DNA from: Campylobacterota bacterium
GTDB taxonomy: Bacteria; Bdellovibrionota; Bacteriovoracia; Bacteriovoracales; Bacteriovoracaceae
DNA length: 61,023 bases
NCBI GenBank assembly: GCA_003650125.1
Contig: QNFX01000009.1
Span: 1-61,023, forward strand
Direction of reading: 5' to 3'
In this document: piece after piece, positions 52,059 through 60,823 of the stretch
Position numbering within the stretch: position 1 is the stretch's first letter
Layout: the number at the start of each line of letters is the position of its first letter
Notes under the pieces: generated by a model
What the model was told of the DNA's origin: nothing
The model's input: the letters and a program-made list of their open reading frames with translations, nothing else
The model's database searches: none
Program-made: the position numbers and the translations under genes

Positions 52059-54104
52059 TTATTGATGACACCTAAATTGATCACTAAATTTTTGTGCTTC
52101 CTTAAGCTTGGGTTTTTCAATCTCCAGTTTAATCATGTTATACCCAAGTTGATCCTTATTCATTTTTACTTTTGATAAAATTGCCACCCTGGCCTTCATA
52201 GGTTTTCTGCTGTTTTTCTTCAAGATATCAGCGGCAAGGAAACCTGTCTCGGCATTTTCCTTAATCCATCTTTGATCTGACTTACCAGTGGGGATGAATA
52301 AAAACATTTTATACTTTTTCTTTGGTTTATAAAAGGAATCTTTATTGGTCTCAATAAAATCATACCCTATATTTAAGAGCGCATGTGCCGACCCCCAAAG
52401 AAGTTGTAGCTCTTTAGCATTGGAACAAATTAAAAATCTATTCTGTTTATCAACTAGCTCCGGTTGCTTAAAAGACTTTCCAGTTGATTTATAAGTCTTG
52501 CTAAAGTTTTTTAAATCCTTTTTACTTTGCTTCATTATGTATTTAGTAAAAGATGCACCTACTTTGCCATAAATTGACTCTTGAATGTCTCTGAAACTCG
52601 TAATGATATTGTTTTTAATCCTTGTTCCGTTATCTTTGGCCGAAAAGATAGTGTCACTTTGAATATTATTTAAGAATTTAATCCTAGTATCATACGATTC
52701 AATCATATTTTCATATCTTCTAACTAAAAGCTTATGCTTAAAAAGCGGGTCCCGAACTACTTGGGCGATTCCTTTGCTTTTAACATAATGTCCTCTCTCT
52801 TTGTTTTTTTGTATCTCATAAACCCAATTAAGTGGTTTTAAATAATTGGCCGAAAGTTTATTAAGGCCAGCTTTGTTATTTATAAGCTTACTTATGAACT
52901 CATCTTCATTTTTTGCCCCACCAATTTGAGCGTTAAATTCTTTGATCGAGGCAGGCAACTTATATTTCCGCCCCATTTTCCCTACATCACCTTTTTCTAA
53001 GGCCTTTAATATTTGCTGATGATTAGCATAGAGCTCACTTAAAAACTCCCCTTTTTCCTCTACGCCCTTCAATCGTAAAATTCCAACTTTAGTTAAATAT
53101 TCACCATCAATTAAAGCATTTAATAACGCAAAATCATTGGGCCCCATTCTCCTGTAAAGCAGCGTTTTTCTAAGTAGTTTTTGCTTATCTGCAATGATCT
53201 TCTCATTTACTCTTAATTGAGCAAGCACTGGCTTCAGTCTTTTTATTGAAGCTTTCTTCTTTTTTCTCTCACTATTATGCTCTTGAGTTTTGATATGTAA
53301 TATACCAACACTATCAATTTCTTTTTTAAGATCAAAAAAGGAACAATTTAACTTTAAAAAACTATCCCTTTTGTCTTTATCCTTCCAATCAAAAGGAGAC
53401 TTGATAAGTTCATTGATTATTTTTAAAATGGAACTTACTCCCATTCCTCCAGCAGCAATTAAATACCCCTCAGGTCCCGGTGCCAGCATTCCCATTGAAG
53501 AGGTTTGCCCTATTACGTCTGCCATCAGATCTATTACTTGGGAGCTACTCATCCCCTCTCTACAGTCTTTACTTTGAGATAGTTTTGCCATGGTATCTAA
53601 GGTACCAGAAACTTGTGTTAAGGCCTCAGTTTCGAGTTGATTAGAACGAAGTGATCGGTCTCTTTCCGCCGATTTCAAAGAGTAGGCCTCCCATTCAGCT
53701 TGTGAGGCCCTTTCACCTGGCTCTGTTAGTTCTATGACATTTCCGTCTTTATCAAAAGATCCATTTCCATTTTCAGCACGGTATTGATTATAAGTTCCCT
53801 GCATAGAGGTGATTGATGTTCCTAGTTGGGAGTAGGCCGCTTTATTACTAGAAGCACAAGTAGAAGCTAAGGCCGCTTGAATCGCCTTAAACTTTCCTAC
53901 TAAATCGTGATGTCCGGAGGAAATTAGGGGACAGGCCTTAGGACGAAACCTATCTATTCTTTGGCGATTTTTTCTAACCTCACCCATTAATACCTTGTGG
54001 GCCTGGCCATATTCTTTGTCTATCACCGTTCCGCTTTTGGTGACCTTGGCCTGGGCCGAAAAGAACATAAAAATGCTAAGAGCAAGTAATATCTGACATT
54101 TCAT
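52059..54104 (-). CDS. Large secreted helical protein, unknown function
   Basis: A protein of 681 residues from the ATG at 54104, which has GAGGGA before it and a signal peptide (MKCQILLALSIFMFFSAQAK). A frame upstream to 54131 exists but would spoil the signal. Most is charged helix with a hydrophobic hairpin near 195-225 (MGMLAPGPEGYLIAAGGMG) that could touch a membrane. Cysteines are few (SSGH and CPLISS region, DCREGM, NCSFF, FRCHQ). A sigma-28-like promoter lies upstream. No family recognised. Confidence 0.6.
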   Translation of the reverse strand: MKCQILLALSIFMFFSAQAKVTKSGTVIDKEYGQAHKVLMGEVRKNRQRIDRFRPKACPLISSGHHDLVGKFKAIQAALASTCASSNKAAYSQLGTSITSMQGTYNQYRAENGNGSFDKDGNVIELTEPGERASQAEWEAYSLKSAERDRSLRSNQLETEALTQVSGTLDTMAKLSQSKDCREGMSSSQVIDLMADVIGQTSSMGMLAPGPEGYLIAAGGMGVSSILKIINELIKSPFDWKDKDKRDSFLKLNCSFFDLKKEIDSVGILHIKTQEHNSERKKKKASIKRLKPVLAQLRVNEKIIADKQKLLRKTLLYRRMGPNDFALLNALIDGEYLTKVGILRLKGVEEKGEFLSELYANHQQILKALEKGDVGKMGRKYKLPASIKEFNAQIGGAKNEDEFISKLINNKAGLNKLSANYLKPLNWVYEIQKNKERGHYVKSKGIAQVVRDPLFKHKLLVRRYENMIESYDTRIKFLNNIQSDTIFSAKDNGTRIKNNIITSFRDIQESIYGKVGASFTKYIMKQSKKDLKNFSKTYKSTGKSFKQPELVDKQNRFLICSNAKELQLLWGSAHALLNIGYDFIETNKDSFYKPKKKYKMFLFIPTGKSDQRWIKENAETGFLAADILKKNSRKPMKARVAILSKVKMNKDQLGYNMIKLEIEKPKLKEAQKFSDQFRCHQ

Positions 54105-54146
54105 AAATCCCTCAATAATTAAGTTAAGCACCTATACTGTAGTACT

Positions 54147-54173
54147 ATATCGGGTGAGGATAAAAATATCTTA
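54147..54173 (-). promoter_or_regulatory. Possible sigma-28 (FliA)-like promoter
   Basis: On the minus strand TAAGATAT (54173-54166), an 11-bp spacer and CCCGATAT (54154-54147). The boxes match five and six of eight bases. The gene start at 54104 lies about 40 bases downstream with a normal ribosome-binding site, so this message would not be leaderless. Confidence 0.35.
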
Positions 54174-54218
54174 TGAAAAACTGCGACTAAATAAAACAAA
54201 TTATGTTTAAAAAAAAGT

Positions 54219-55982
54219 TTATAACATGATCTCTTTTTGATATCTGGCAATCTCGTCACCTTGAACAGAAAGAAACATTTTTATATTATTCTTACCAAAA
54301 AGCTCCTTAAATATCTCAAAGGTAAATAAGTTCTTAGTAAGGTTTTTACCAAATCTAGAAAAGTTTTTGGCGACGGCACTATGGTCCTGATTTCGCCAGG
54401 CCTCTTTCATTTTTGAGAAATACTTGTGAGCTCTTTTTAAATAATTTCTGGTTTGAATTATAAAAATTTTCTCACACATTTTAATTTTCTGAAGTCTACC
54501 ACAAACAAGTTTGGCATTAGAGTCGTTGGCAAAATAGCCTCGAATCAAACTAGATCCTTTGGTCACAAAATCATCCCTAGTGCTCATCTTATATTCATTT
54601 AAAAGCCTCACTGCCCCTGGATTACTAAAAACTGTATCAAATTGAATCCTAACACTTCCAAATTTCCCTTCAACTGGAGCATTTAACTTAATCTGCTCGT
54701 AGTAACCAATCTTTCTAAAAAGTTTAATAACTTCATTATCTAAAGTCTTTTTATCAAACTTATCCCTTTGAAAAAGATAATGATAATGGGCCCAGGTAAT
54801 AACCTTTTTTTCTGCCTCACCCTGAATTGCCTTTATTTCGGCCACATTGCCATCAAAGAAATTATATCGAGTATAATTTCTGCTCACAGCACCACCGGTA
54901 GAAGCGTATCTAGCGATCTCTCCTTTATAAATATCAATTCTTAAATTATCCTTATAATATTCGGTTGTACTTTTCTCTAATTCCTCACCAATTAAAAATC
55001 TTGCTGAAAAAAAGGCCGGTATAGAAAATGAACCACGAAAATTATGACCTGAGGTTTTTGAGTTTTCATGGGCCATAGCTGTTACCGATTCAACATCTAA
55101 ATCTCTCGCTAACTCCTGAACTCTCTTCATTCGCCCTTTAAGCATATCTTTAAGTGTATTAATGGCCTTTTCATCTCTAAAATCAAAGATGAATGAGAAG
55201 TCATCATCAAACTTCCAATACTTACGAGCATCAGTTGAAAGTACTACTGCTGATACTCCAGATTTAAGAGATACTAGCTTCATTTTCCTCATATGGGCGA
55301 CTAATTTATCATCTGATATTTTATGCATAATAACTTTCCAAGTACCCTCAGCAGTAAAGCCAATGCTAGCACCTACAAGAAAATAACCAGCAGAAGCGGA
55401 AAATTGAACTCCACCTTTTTTATAATAAGATAGTTTTTCACCTATCTTCCAGCTATCAAAGATCTCTTTACTTTGAGGAATTGCTAATTCTTCCAACTCT
55501 TTTAGATATTTCTTTTTCTTTGACGTTATGATTCTTTCTTCAATTTTTCCTTTACCAAAATAAGGCGCAAGTCCTATAGAGAAAGTCGCGCCAGCGACCA
55601 TACTACCGTTAAGGCCAAACCCAACACTAAGATCAGACTTCTTTATATAGATATAACCATCTTCATCGCTGGCCATTTTCAAAGTATTGTCACTATCTAA
55701 CGTTTCAGTTTTAGAAAGAGCATAAATCTTCTCATTAGAACCTGAGGCAATTAAAAAAGTCGGATAGAATTTTCCTTCAAAAGCGGCCTCATTTTCAGGA
55801 GCAATAAATGGAATATCGTGATTAAACTGGCCATTAATATCTAGCCTTACCGGCAGAGGGATTGCAAATGCCTCAAAAGCTGAATTTTCAATATTGGAAA
55901 AATAAACTTTCTCATCGGCCCGTAAACTCCCTGTTAGCAAGAAAGAAAAAATTAAGAATACAGAAATTAATAGATTTTTCAT
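54219..55982 (-). CDS. Large secreted beta-rich protein, unknown function
   Basis: A protein of 587 residues with a signal peptide (MKNLLISVFLIFSFLLTGSLRA). Residues 115-215 are Gly/Ala-rich amphipathic strands (GFGLNGSMVAGATFSIGLAP, SASAGYFLVGASIGFTAEGT), possibly a membrane-inserting or barrel-like segment, while the rest is mixed. No family recognised. A palindrome TGTCTAA-TAT-TTAGACA lies about 80 bp upstream (56059-56075). It precedes the other large secreted gene with a 114-bp gap on the same strand. The two may form a pair. Confidence 0.55.
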   Translation of the reverse strand: MKNLLISVFLIFSFLLTGSLRADEKVYFSNIENSAFEAFAIPLPVRLDINGQFNHDIPFIAPENEAAFEGKFYPTFLIASGSNEKIYALSKTETLDSDNTLKMASDEDGYIYIKKSDLSVGFGLNGSMVAGATFSIGLAPYFGKGKIEERIITSKKKKYLKELEELAIPQSKEIFDSWKIGEKLSYYKKGGVQFSASAGYFLVGASIGFTAEGTWKVIMHKISDDKLVAHMRKMKLVSLKSGVSAVVLSTDARKYWKFDDDFSFIFDFRDEKAINTLKDMLKGRMKRVQELARDLDVESVTAMAHENSKTSGHNFRGSFSIPAFFSARFLIGEELEKSTTEYYKDNLRIDIYKGEIARYASTGGAVSRNYTRYNFFDGNVAEIKAIQGEAEKKVITWAHYHYLFQRDKFDKKTLDNEVIKLFRKIGYYEQIKLNAPVEGKFGSVRIQFDTVFSNPGAVRLLNEYKMSTRDDFVTKGSSLIRGYFANDSNAKLVCGRLQKIKMCEKIFIIQTRNYLKRAHKYFSKMKEAWRNQDHSAVAKNFSRFGKNLTKNLFTFEIFKELFGKNNIKMFLSVQGDEIARYQKEIML

Positions 55983-56058
55983 ATTTTACCTCATTCTTAT
56001 CTAAGCAATTTTAATGCCAAGAAAAATGAGCTAAATGTTTAATTTTAAGGTGAGTGCT

Positions 56059-56075
56059 TGTCTAATATTTAGACA
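56059..56075. repeat. 17-bp palindrome upstream of a secreted-protein gene
   Basis: TGTCTAA (56059-56065), TAT, TTAGACA (56069-56075). It lies between the end of the flavoprotein gene and the start of the secreted-protein gene, so it could be an operator. There is no T-tract, so a terminator is less likely. Confidence 0.35.
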
Positions 56076-56095
56076 GTTGTAAAAAGTTTAAACAA

Positions 56096-57244
56096 TTATT
56101 TTAAGGCCTTCCCCGCCGCCTTCCCAGAGGCCCAGGCCCACTGAAAATTATGCCCTCCGAGCTGGCCGGTTACATCTAAAACTTCTCCGATAAAATAAAG
56201 TCCTGGACTCAAATTGCTTTCCATTGTTTTAGAAGAGATTTTTGAGGTATCAACTCCGCCAACAGTGACCTCGGCCTTTTTAAGGCCTTCAGTCCCTTGG
56301 GGAATGAATTCAAACCTTGTAACTTGCTCTATCAAAGATTCAATATCCTTTTTAGAAGTATCAAGGGCAGTACCTAATTTTGCACCAAAGTGTTGCGCCA
56401 GTCTTTTGGGAAGATGGTGAGATAAAAGGGTGACAATATTTTGTTTTTTATTAGCATAAATTAATTTTTCCAAATCTAACTCAGGTAGCCAATTTATAAT
56501 AACCTTATCCCCACTATTCCAATGAAGGGAGGCCTTTAATACCGCAGGGCCGCTAAGACCTCTGTGAGTTATCAAAATATCCTCTTTGATGGAGTATCTA
56601 CCTGTTTTAATTTCAACAATTGCTGATATTCCGGACAGCCCCTCAAAGTGATCATCTTTAAAGGGCACCAAGGCAGGTCTCGTTGCTATAATTTTATGGC
56701 CAAATTGTTTGGCAATTCTATAACCAATATCTGAGGCACCGATTGAGGGGATAGATAACCCTCCTGTCGCTATTACTAAATTTGGTGCCTTGATTAAAAC
56801 ATGATCATTTTGAATCAAAAAGAAACCATCATAATAAGAGACCTTAAGGTCTTTTTCACAATAGCGAAAGTTAACCCCTGCTTTCTCACACTCACTTACT
56901 AAGGCGTAAAGCACATCCTTGGCAGAGTTCTTACAAAAGAGTTGCCCTAGCTTTTTCTCAAAATATGGAATTTTATACTTCTCCACAAGTTCGACAAAAT
57001 CATGGGGTGAATAGCTGGAAAGTGCCGATTTAAAAAAATGAGGGTTACTAGATACAAAATCGTCAAAACTAGAATGGATATTGGTAAAATTACAACGCCC
57101 TCCTCCTGAGATTAGAATCTTTTTTCCGGGAGTTTTATTATGTTCGAGAACATAGACATTTTTATCTTCACCTATGATTGAAGCACACATAAGACCTGCG
57201 GCCCCAGCTCCTATTATAACAATATCCGTTTCTATATTTTCCAT
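56096..57244 (-). CDS. BaiN/HI0933-family NAD(P)/FAD-dependent oxidoreductase
   Basis: A 382-residue flavoprotein with the FAD motif IVIIGAGAAGLMCASIIG, the second motif ISGGGRCNFTN (typical of the HI0933/BaiN family), and IGEVLDVTGQLGGHNFQWAWASG at the end. Members reduce or oxidise unknown small molecules. I choose the third ATG (57244) because TATAAT at 57257-57252 ends seven bases before it, no ribosome-binding site is visible and the family begins right at the FAD strand. The frame is open to 57265. Monocistronic. Confidence 0.85.
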   Translation of the reverse strand: MENIETDIVIIGAGAAGLMCASIIGEDKNVYVLEHNKTPGKKILISGGGRCNFTNIHSSFDDFVSSNPHFFKSALSSYSPHDFVELVEKYKIPYFEKKLGQLFCKNSAKDVLYALVSECEKAGVNFRYCEKDLKVSYYDGFFLIQNDHVLIKAPNLVIATGGLSIPSIGASDIGYRIAKQFGHKIIATRPALVPFKDDHFEGLSGISAIVEIKTGRYSIKEDILITHRGLSGPAVLKASLHWNSGDKVIINWLPELDLEKLIYANKKQNIVTLLSHHLPKRLAQHFGAKLGTALDTSKKDIESLIEQVTRFEFIPQGTEGLKKAEVTVGGVDTSKISSKTMESNLSPGLYFIGEVLDVTGQLGGHNFQWAWASGKAAGKALK

Positions 57245-57365
57245 TTTGATCATTATAGCGACCATTAGGCGCTTAAGTAAGCTATTTTATAAGTTTTACT
57301 GAGAAGGTGTGAATTGATTACCGGTCCCCTTCTAAGCGAGCAAATTCCGCGATAGAAAATCCTTT

Positions 57366-58289
57366 ATGAAATTATTAATCGTTTTGTTACTTCTGATTTC
57401 CTGTGGAAAACCTCCTGCTGATCCCGATCCAAGTTATCCAGGACTAATTACCTATAATGTTCCGACAAAGTATTATAATAAATACAAAGCACAATTAGAT
57501 TGGGTGGAAAGTGATATTGTCTCCTTGACGGGAAAACACTTAGTTAGATTTGTTTCATATGATGATGATCCTCAAATAACAACTATGTACGAAGGGCTTG
57601 TTGACTTTAAGTCTTCAGGTGAAGGTTGGCTTTTTTTTAAAGAGGAAAAAGATCAATTCACCAATGTAGGAGATAGTACCGCGGGAAGGGCCTATATAGG
57701 ATCGGCCTCTCGTCCTCTAGGTGTAATCGTTATGAACTTTACTAATTCAATGCTATGGACAGGAGGCCAATTCCGTCAGGTCTTGAATCATGAAATTCTT
57801 CATAATTTTGGATTTACTCATACCTCAGGCAGCGATCACTCCATTATGAACTATAGATACGTTTACAAAACAAGGGGCGTTACAGACCTTGATACTCAAA
57901 GGTTAGCAGATGCATTCCCGTTTTCCATGGCAGTCGTAAGTATCAAAGATCTTGAAAAAATTGGTGCTGCGAGAGAAGACATAGACTCTAATAAGTATGC
58001 CACGTTTCTTGCGGAATCTTATGGCCTTTCAGAAAGTAGGGCCCAAACTATTTCTAAGTATTTGCTCTCTTATAGAAAATTGGCGAGCATGAGAGATTTG
58101 ACCGCCAAAGAAAAAGACCTTCTCTCTCATGAAATTTTAGGTTTTGGATTTAAAAAAGGGAAAGATGCCTTAGAGACTCATCTACAAGGAGATCAAAATT
58201 CTTTAGATGATTTAATCTTAAAAGCTGCCGACAAAAATGAAATATCTCCAGAGCATGTCAAAGAGCTGTTCGGAGAACTTTTCATTTAA
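57366..58289 (+). CDS. Metzincin-type zinc metalloprotease lipoprotein
   Basis: A protein of 307 residues with a lipobox (LLLLISC, Cys13). The zinc motif HEILHNFGFTH (His142, Glu143, His146, His152) is the full HExxHxxGxxH metzincin signature, followed by the Met-turn HSIMNY (Met161). The catalytic part spans about 30-185; a helical C-terminal region of about 110 residues follows, with no known domain. The lipid anchor implies display on the outer membrane or in the periplasm. No ribosome-binding site precedes the ATG. Convergent with the papain-like gene. Confidence 0.85.
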   Translation: MKLLIVLLLLISCGKPPADPDPSYPGLITYNVPTKYYNKYKAQLDWVESDIVSLTGKHLVRFVSYDDDPQITTMYEGLVDFKSSGEGWLFFKEEKDQFTNVGDSTAGRAYIGSASRPLGVIVMNFTNSMLWTGGQFRQVLNHEILHNFGFTHTSGSDHSIMNYRYVYKTRGVTDLDTQRLADAFPFSMAVVSIKDLEKIGAAREDIDSNKYATFLAESYGLSESRAQTISKYLLSYRKLASMRDLTAKEKDLLSHEILGFGFKKGKDALETHLQGDQNSLDDLILKAADKNEISPEHVKELFGELFI

Positions 58290-58291
58290 AT

Positions 58292-59587
58292 TTATCTAGG
58301 CCTTAAATAAACCAATTCCTGAAGATTGCGGGCCAGTGCCTCGCCGTCCACCCAATATCCGTGACCTTGAGGATATTTAGGGTTTGAACTACACTCCCAG
58401 GGAATCTTGTCACAAGTATTACCCCAGGTATTTCTTAAGAAGAACTCACACTTTCCGTTTCTTTTGCGCTTGCCTAAAATAACGGAGGCATGACGTTCAC
58501 ACCGATAGTCTTTTGGTTTGTAGCGATAATTTTTGTTGGTAATCACATTAGCGCAATAACCTATGCCTACTGGCTGAGCATTTTTATTATTTAAAAAATC
58601 TACTATCTGATTGTAACGGGCCTGCCAAGGTTTGTTAAAGGGCCCCCATGGTTTTGTTTCATAATTAATATACACGGGATTTGGGATTTTTTTAGAGTAA
58701 AAATACTGATTCCGGGGGTCATCACAGGCCTTAAAAAACTTGCCTAAAAAAGTTATAAATGGGTTCCCTTTGGGGTTGCGAAAATTAAAATTAGTCTCCT
58801 TTAAGGCAGAAACCATTTCATCAAAAAAAGATGTAAATACTTCACATTCATGGATGTACTTTTTTCCGCTCTTACAACTATAACTCCAATTTTCTTTGTT
58901 AACGACAAGCACTGATGTAACTTCTTTAAAATTTAACCGAGGAGACCTTCTACGCAACCCAGGAGGGCCACTTGTTTGACCTCCTCCACTTTTTTTCTCT
59001 TGGAGCAATTTAACAAACTCAAAAAAAGTTCCCTGGGAATCTCTAACCTTATCTCCATAAGGTGAGTTAAAGTTAGCAAAATAAGATATTCGTTTCATCC
59101 AAAGAGATTGAATAATAAAAAAGACATCAAATTTTGATAATCCTAACTTTTTTCCTAGTTCTTTTAAACCGACATCAAATATTTCGGGCCGACACATTCC
59201 ATATTTCTTTATGGCCAAAAGAGTAACCTGAATCATTCCACCATCTAATTGCCAATCTAAACTATTCATACCGAAATCAAGTTTAGAAGCATCGCCTTTA
59301 TTAAGCACATTAAAGTTGTACAATCGATCCAGATACCCCGCATAAAGTGGAGGACTTAAACTAAGCCGACCTCTTTTTAACTTGGGAGTATTAGTCTCTC
59401 TCCAGTAATCTAACATCTGAGTAGCAGTAAAAGCGTAACAGAGACCACTCGTCCCTTGATCTAAAACTGGGGTAGAGAGAAATTGCTTGCCCCAGTTTGG
59501 TTTTGGTAGATAAACCCTTTTGCCACAATCCTTTAATCCTTGAGAGAAAGCTGAAAAGGTAATAAAAAAGATTAATAAAAATTTCAT
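58292..59587 (-). CDS. Secreted papain-like (C1) cysteine protease
   Basis: A protein of 431 residues with a signal peptide (MKFLLIFFITFSAFSQG). The C1 pattern is complete: Gln44 and Cys50 in VLDQGTSGLCYAFTATQ (usual QGxCGSCWAF), His366 in CERHASVILGKRK and Asn386 in FFLRNTWGN. The usual Trp after the catalytic Cys is Tyr. There is a large insertion (about 230 residues) between the two lobes with a Ser/Gly/Arg-rich loop near 200-215 that could be a processing site. A multi-arm dyad lies in the divergent region upstream. Confidence 0.8.
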   Translation of the reverse strand: MKFLLIFFITFSAFSQGLKDCGKRVYLPKPNWGKQFLSTPVLDQGTSGLCYAFTATQMLDYWRETNTPKLKRGRLSLSPPLYAGYLDRLYNFNVLNKGDASKLDFGMNSLDWQLDGGMIQVTLLAIKKYGMCRPEIFDVGLKELGKKLGLSKFDVFFIIQSLWMKRISYFANFNSPYGDKVRDSQGTFFEFVKLLQEKKSGGGQTSGPPGLRRRSPRLNFKEVTSVLVVNKENWSYSCKSGKKYIHECEVFTSFFDEMVSALKETNFNFRNPKGNPFITFLGKFFKACDDPRNQYFYSKKIPNPVYINYETKPWGPFNKPWQARYNQIVDFLNNKNAQPVGIGYCANVITNKNYRYKPKDYRCERHASVILGKRKRNGKCEFFLRNTWGNTCDKIPWECSSNPKYPQGHGYWVDGEALARNLQELVYLRPR

Positions 59588-59620
59588 ATAATTTCCTCGC
59601 CTTCTCCAATTTTACCTGTG

Positions 59621-59663
59621 AAAGGCATATACAATCAAGTATATTTAGAACTTTTAAATATAC
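59621..59663. repeat. Overlapping AT-rich dyads between divergent genes
   Basis: GTATATTTA (59639-59647) and TAAATATAC (59655-59663) form a 9-bp inverted repeat around seven bases. The left arm also pairs with an ATATAC some 6 bases further left (59627-59632), giving three alternating arms. It lies in the 206-bp gap between the papain-like gene and the epimerase-like gene, a place for an operator. Confidence 0.4.
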
Positions 59664-59793
59664 AAAACAGACTACACCTCTCTCCACTTTTTTTAGTAAG
59701 GTATAAGCAATAACATTTCTTGGTGCTTTGGCCCGGTCAACTATCTTGAATAGATTATTGATCTAAATGCATAGATGGGAGATAATCTCATCT

Positions 59794-60639
59794 ATGAAAA
59801 AAGAAATATTAATTCAAAATAGCAATATCTCTGCGACTGTTAGTACAATGGGTGCGGAACTAAAATCATTAAAACAAGTCAAAAGCAATACCGAATACCT
59901 CTGGAGTTCTGATCCTCGATTTTGGGCACGCTCTGCCCCTATCTTGTTTCCAATTGTTGGCAAAATGAGACAGAATCAATATACTCACAATGGACTATCA
60001 TACAGCATGCCTCAACATGGATTTGCTCGAGACAGTGAATTTAATATTGTAAACCAAGATAAATCATCAGCTACGCTAGAGTTAGAATCCTCTGATAAAA
60101 CATTTCCCTCATACCCTTTTAAATTTTATCTTATAATTAATTTCACATTAGAAGATGACAGTCTAAAGGTTGCATACACAGTTAAAAATATCGATGACAA
60201 AACCATTTATTTCTCAATCGGGTCTCACCCTGCATTTAACGTCACTAAAGGATCAAAAGTAATATTTGAAAACATTGAGGATGGCCCCTACTATTTAGAT
60301 GACGGATTCGTTGACTTCACAGCAAAACAACAACAAACGAAAGAGATCGAAATAAATAGCAATACATTTAAAAATGATGCGCTTATTTTCAAGAACTTAA
60401 AATCAAGAGAAGTTAGACTGATGGATTCAAATGATATCACACAAATCTCTATGAAATTTAACCAGACACCCTATCTTGGCATCTGGTCTCCAGTAAATGC
60501 ACCATTTGTTTGCATTGAACCATGGCATGGTATAGCAGATACAAAAGATCACTCAGGAGAACTCAAAGACAAACTAGGAATCAATGCTTTAGAAGCAGGA
60601 AAAGAATTTAAAACATTTTATGTTATATCGATTCCTTAA
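59794..60639 (+). CDS. Aldose 1-epimerase-like protein
   Basis: A protein of 281 residues of the GalM/LacX fold. It has ATVSTMGAELKSLKQV, FPIVGKMRQNQYTHNGLSY, PQHGFARDSEF with the His, GSHPAFNV with the second catalytic-type His, and CIEPWHGIADT. GalM family members change the anomeric configuration of sugars, but many of the LacX branch have no known substrate. I use ATG 59794 because GGGAGAT lies upstream; the frame is open to 59767 without a ribosome-binding site. No sugar operon is near. Confidence 0.8.
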   Translation: MKKEILIQNSNISATVSTMGAELKSLKQVKSNTEYLWSSDPRFWARSAPILFPIVGKMRQNQYTHNGLSYSMPQHGFARDSEFNIVNQDKSSATLELESSDKTFPSYPFKFYLIINFTLEDDSLKVAYTVKNIDDKTIYFSIGSHPAFNVTKGSKVIFENIEDGPYYLDDGFVDFTAKQQQTKEIEINSNTFKNDALIFKNLKSREVRLMDSNDITQISMKFNQTPYLGIWSPVNAPFVCIEPWHGIADTKDHSGELKDKLGINALEAGKEFKTFYVISIP

Positions 60640-60823
60640 ACAAACACGCTCTATTTAATTTGCCAAATCAGGACAAGAATTTAAAGAGTTTCTTGAAGGT
60701 GCTAGGTTCAAATATCTAAGAGGAACTTTTAACCGACCTTTCCAGTTCGATCAATCGTCTTTTAACCATAGTTAAAATAAATCTTGGACTACCTTAAAAA
60801 TATTCCATAGACTTATATTTAAT
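60640..60823. other. Gap without recognisable gene
   Basis: No open frame of note, tRNA or clear promoter can be supported in these 184 bases. AT-rich stretches ahead of the symporter gene probably contain its promoter. Confidence 0.3.

Noticed and set aside
57290-57365. Sigma-28 promoter for the metzincin gene
   Set aside because: CGCGATAG is too weak and no -35 fits.
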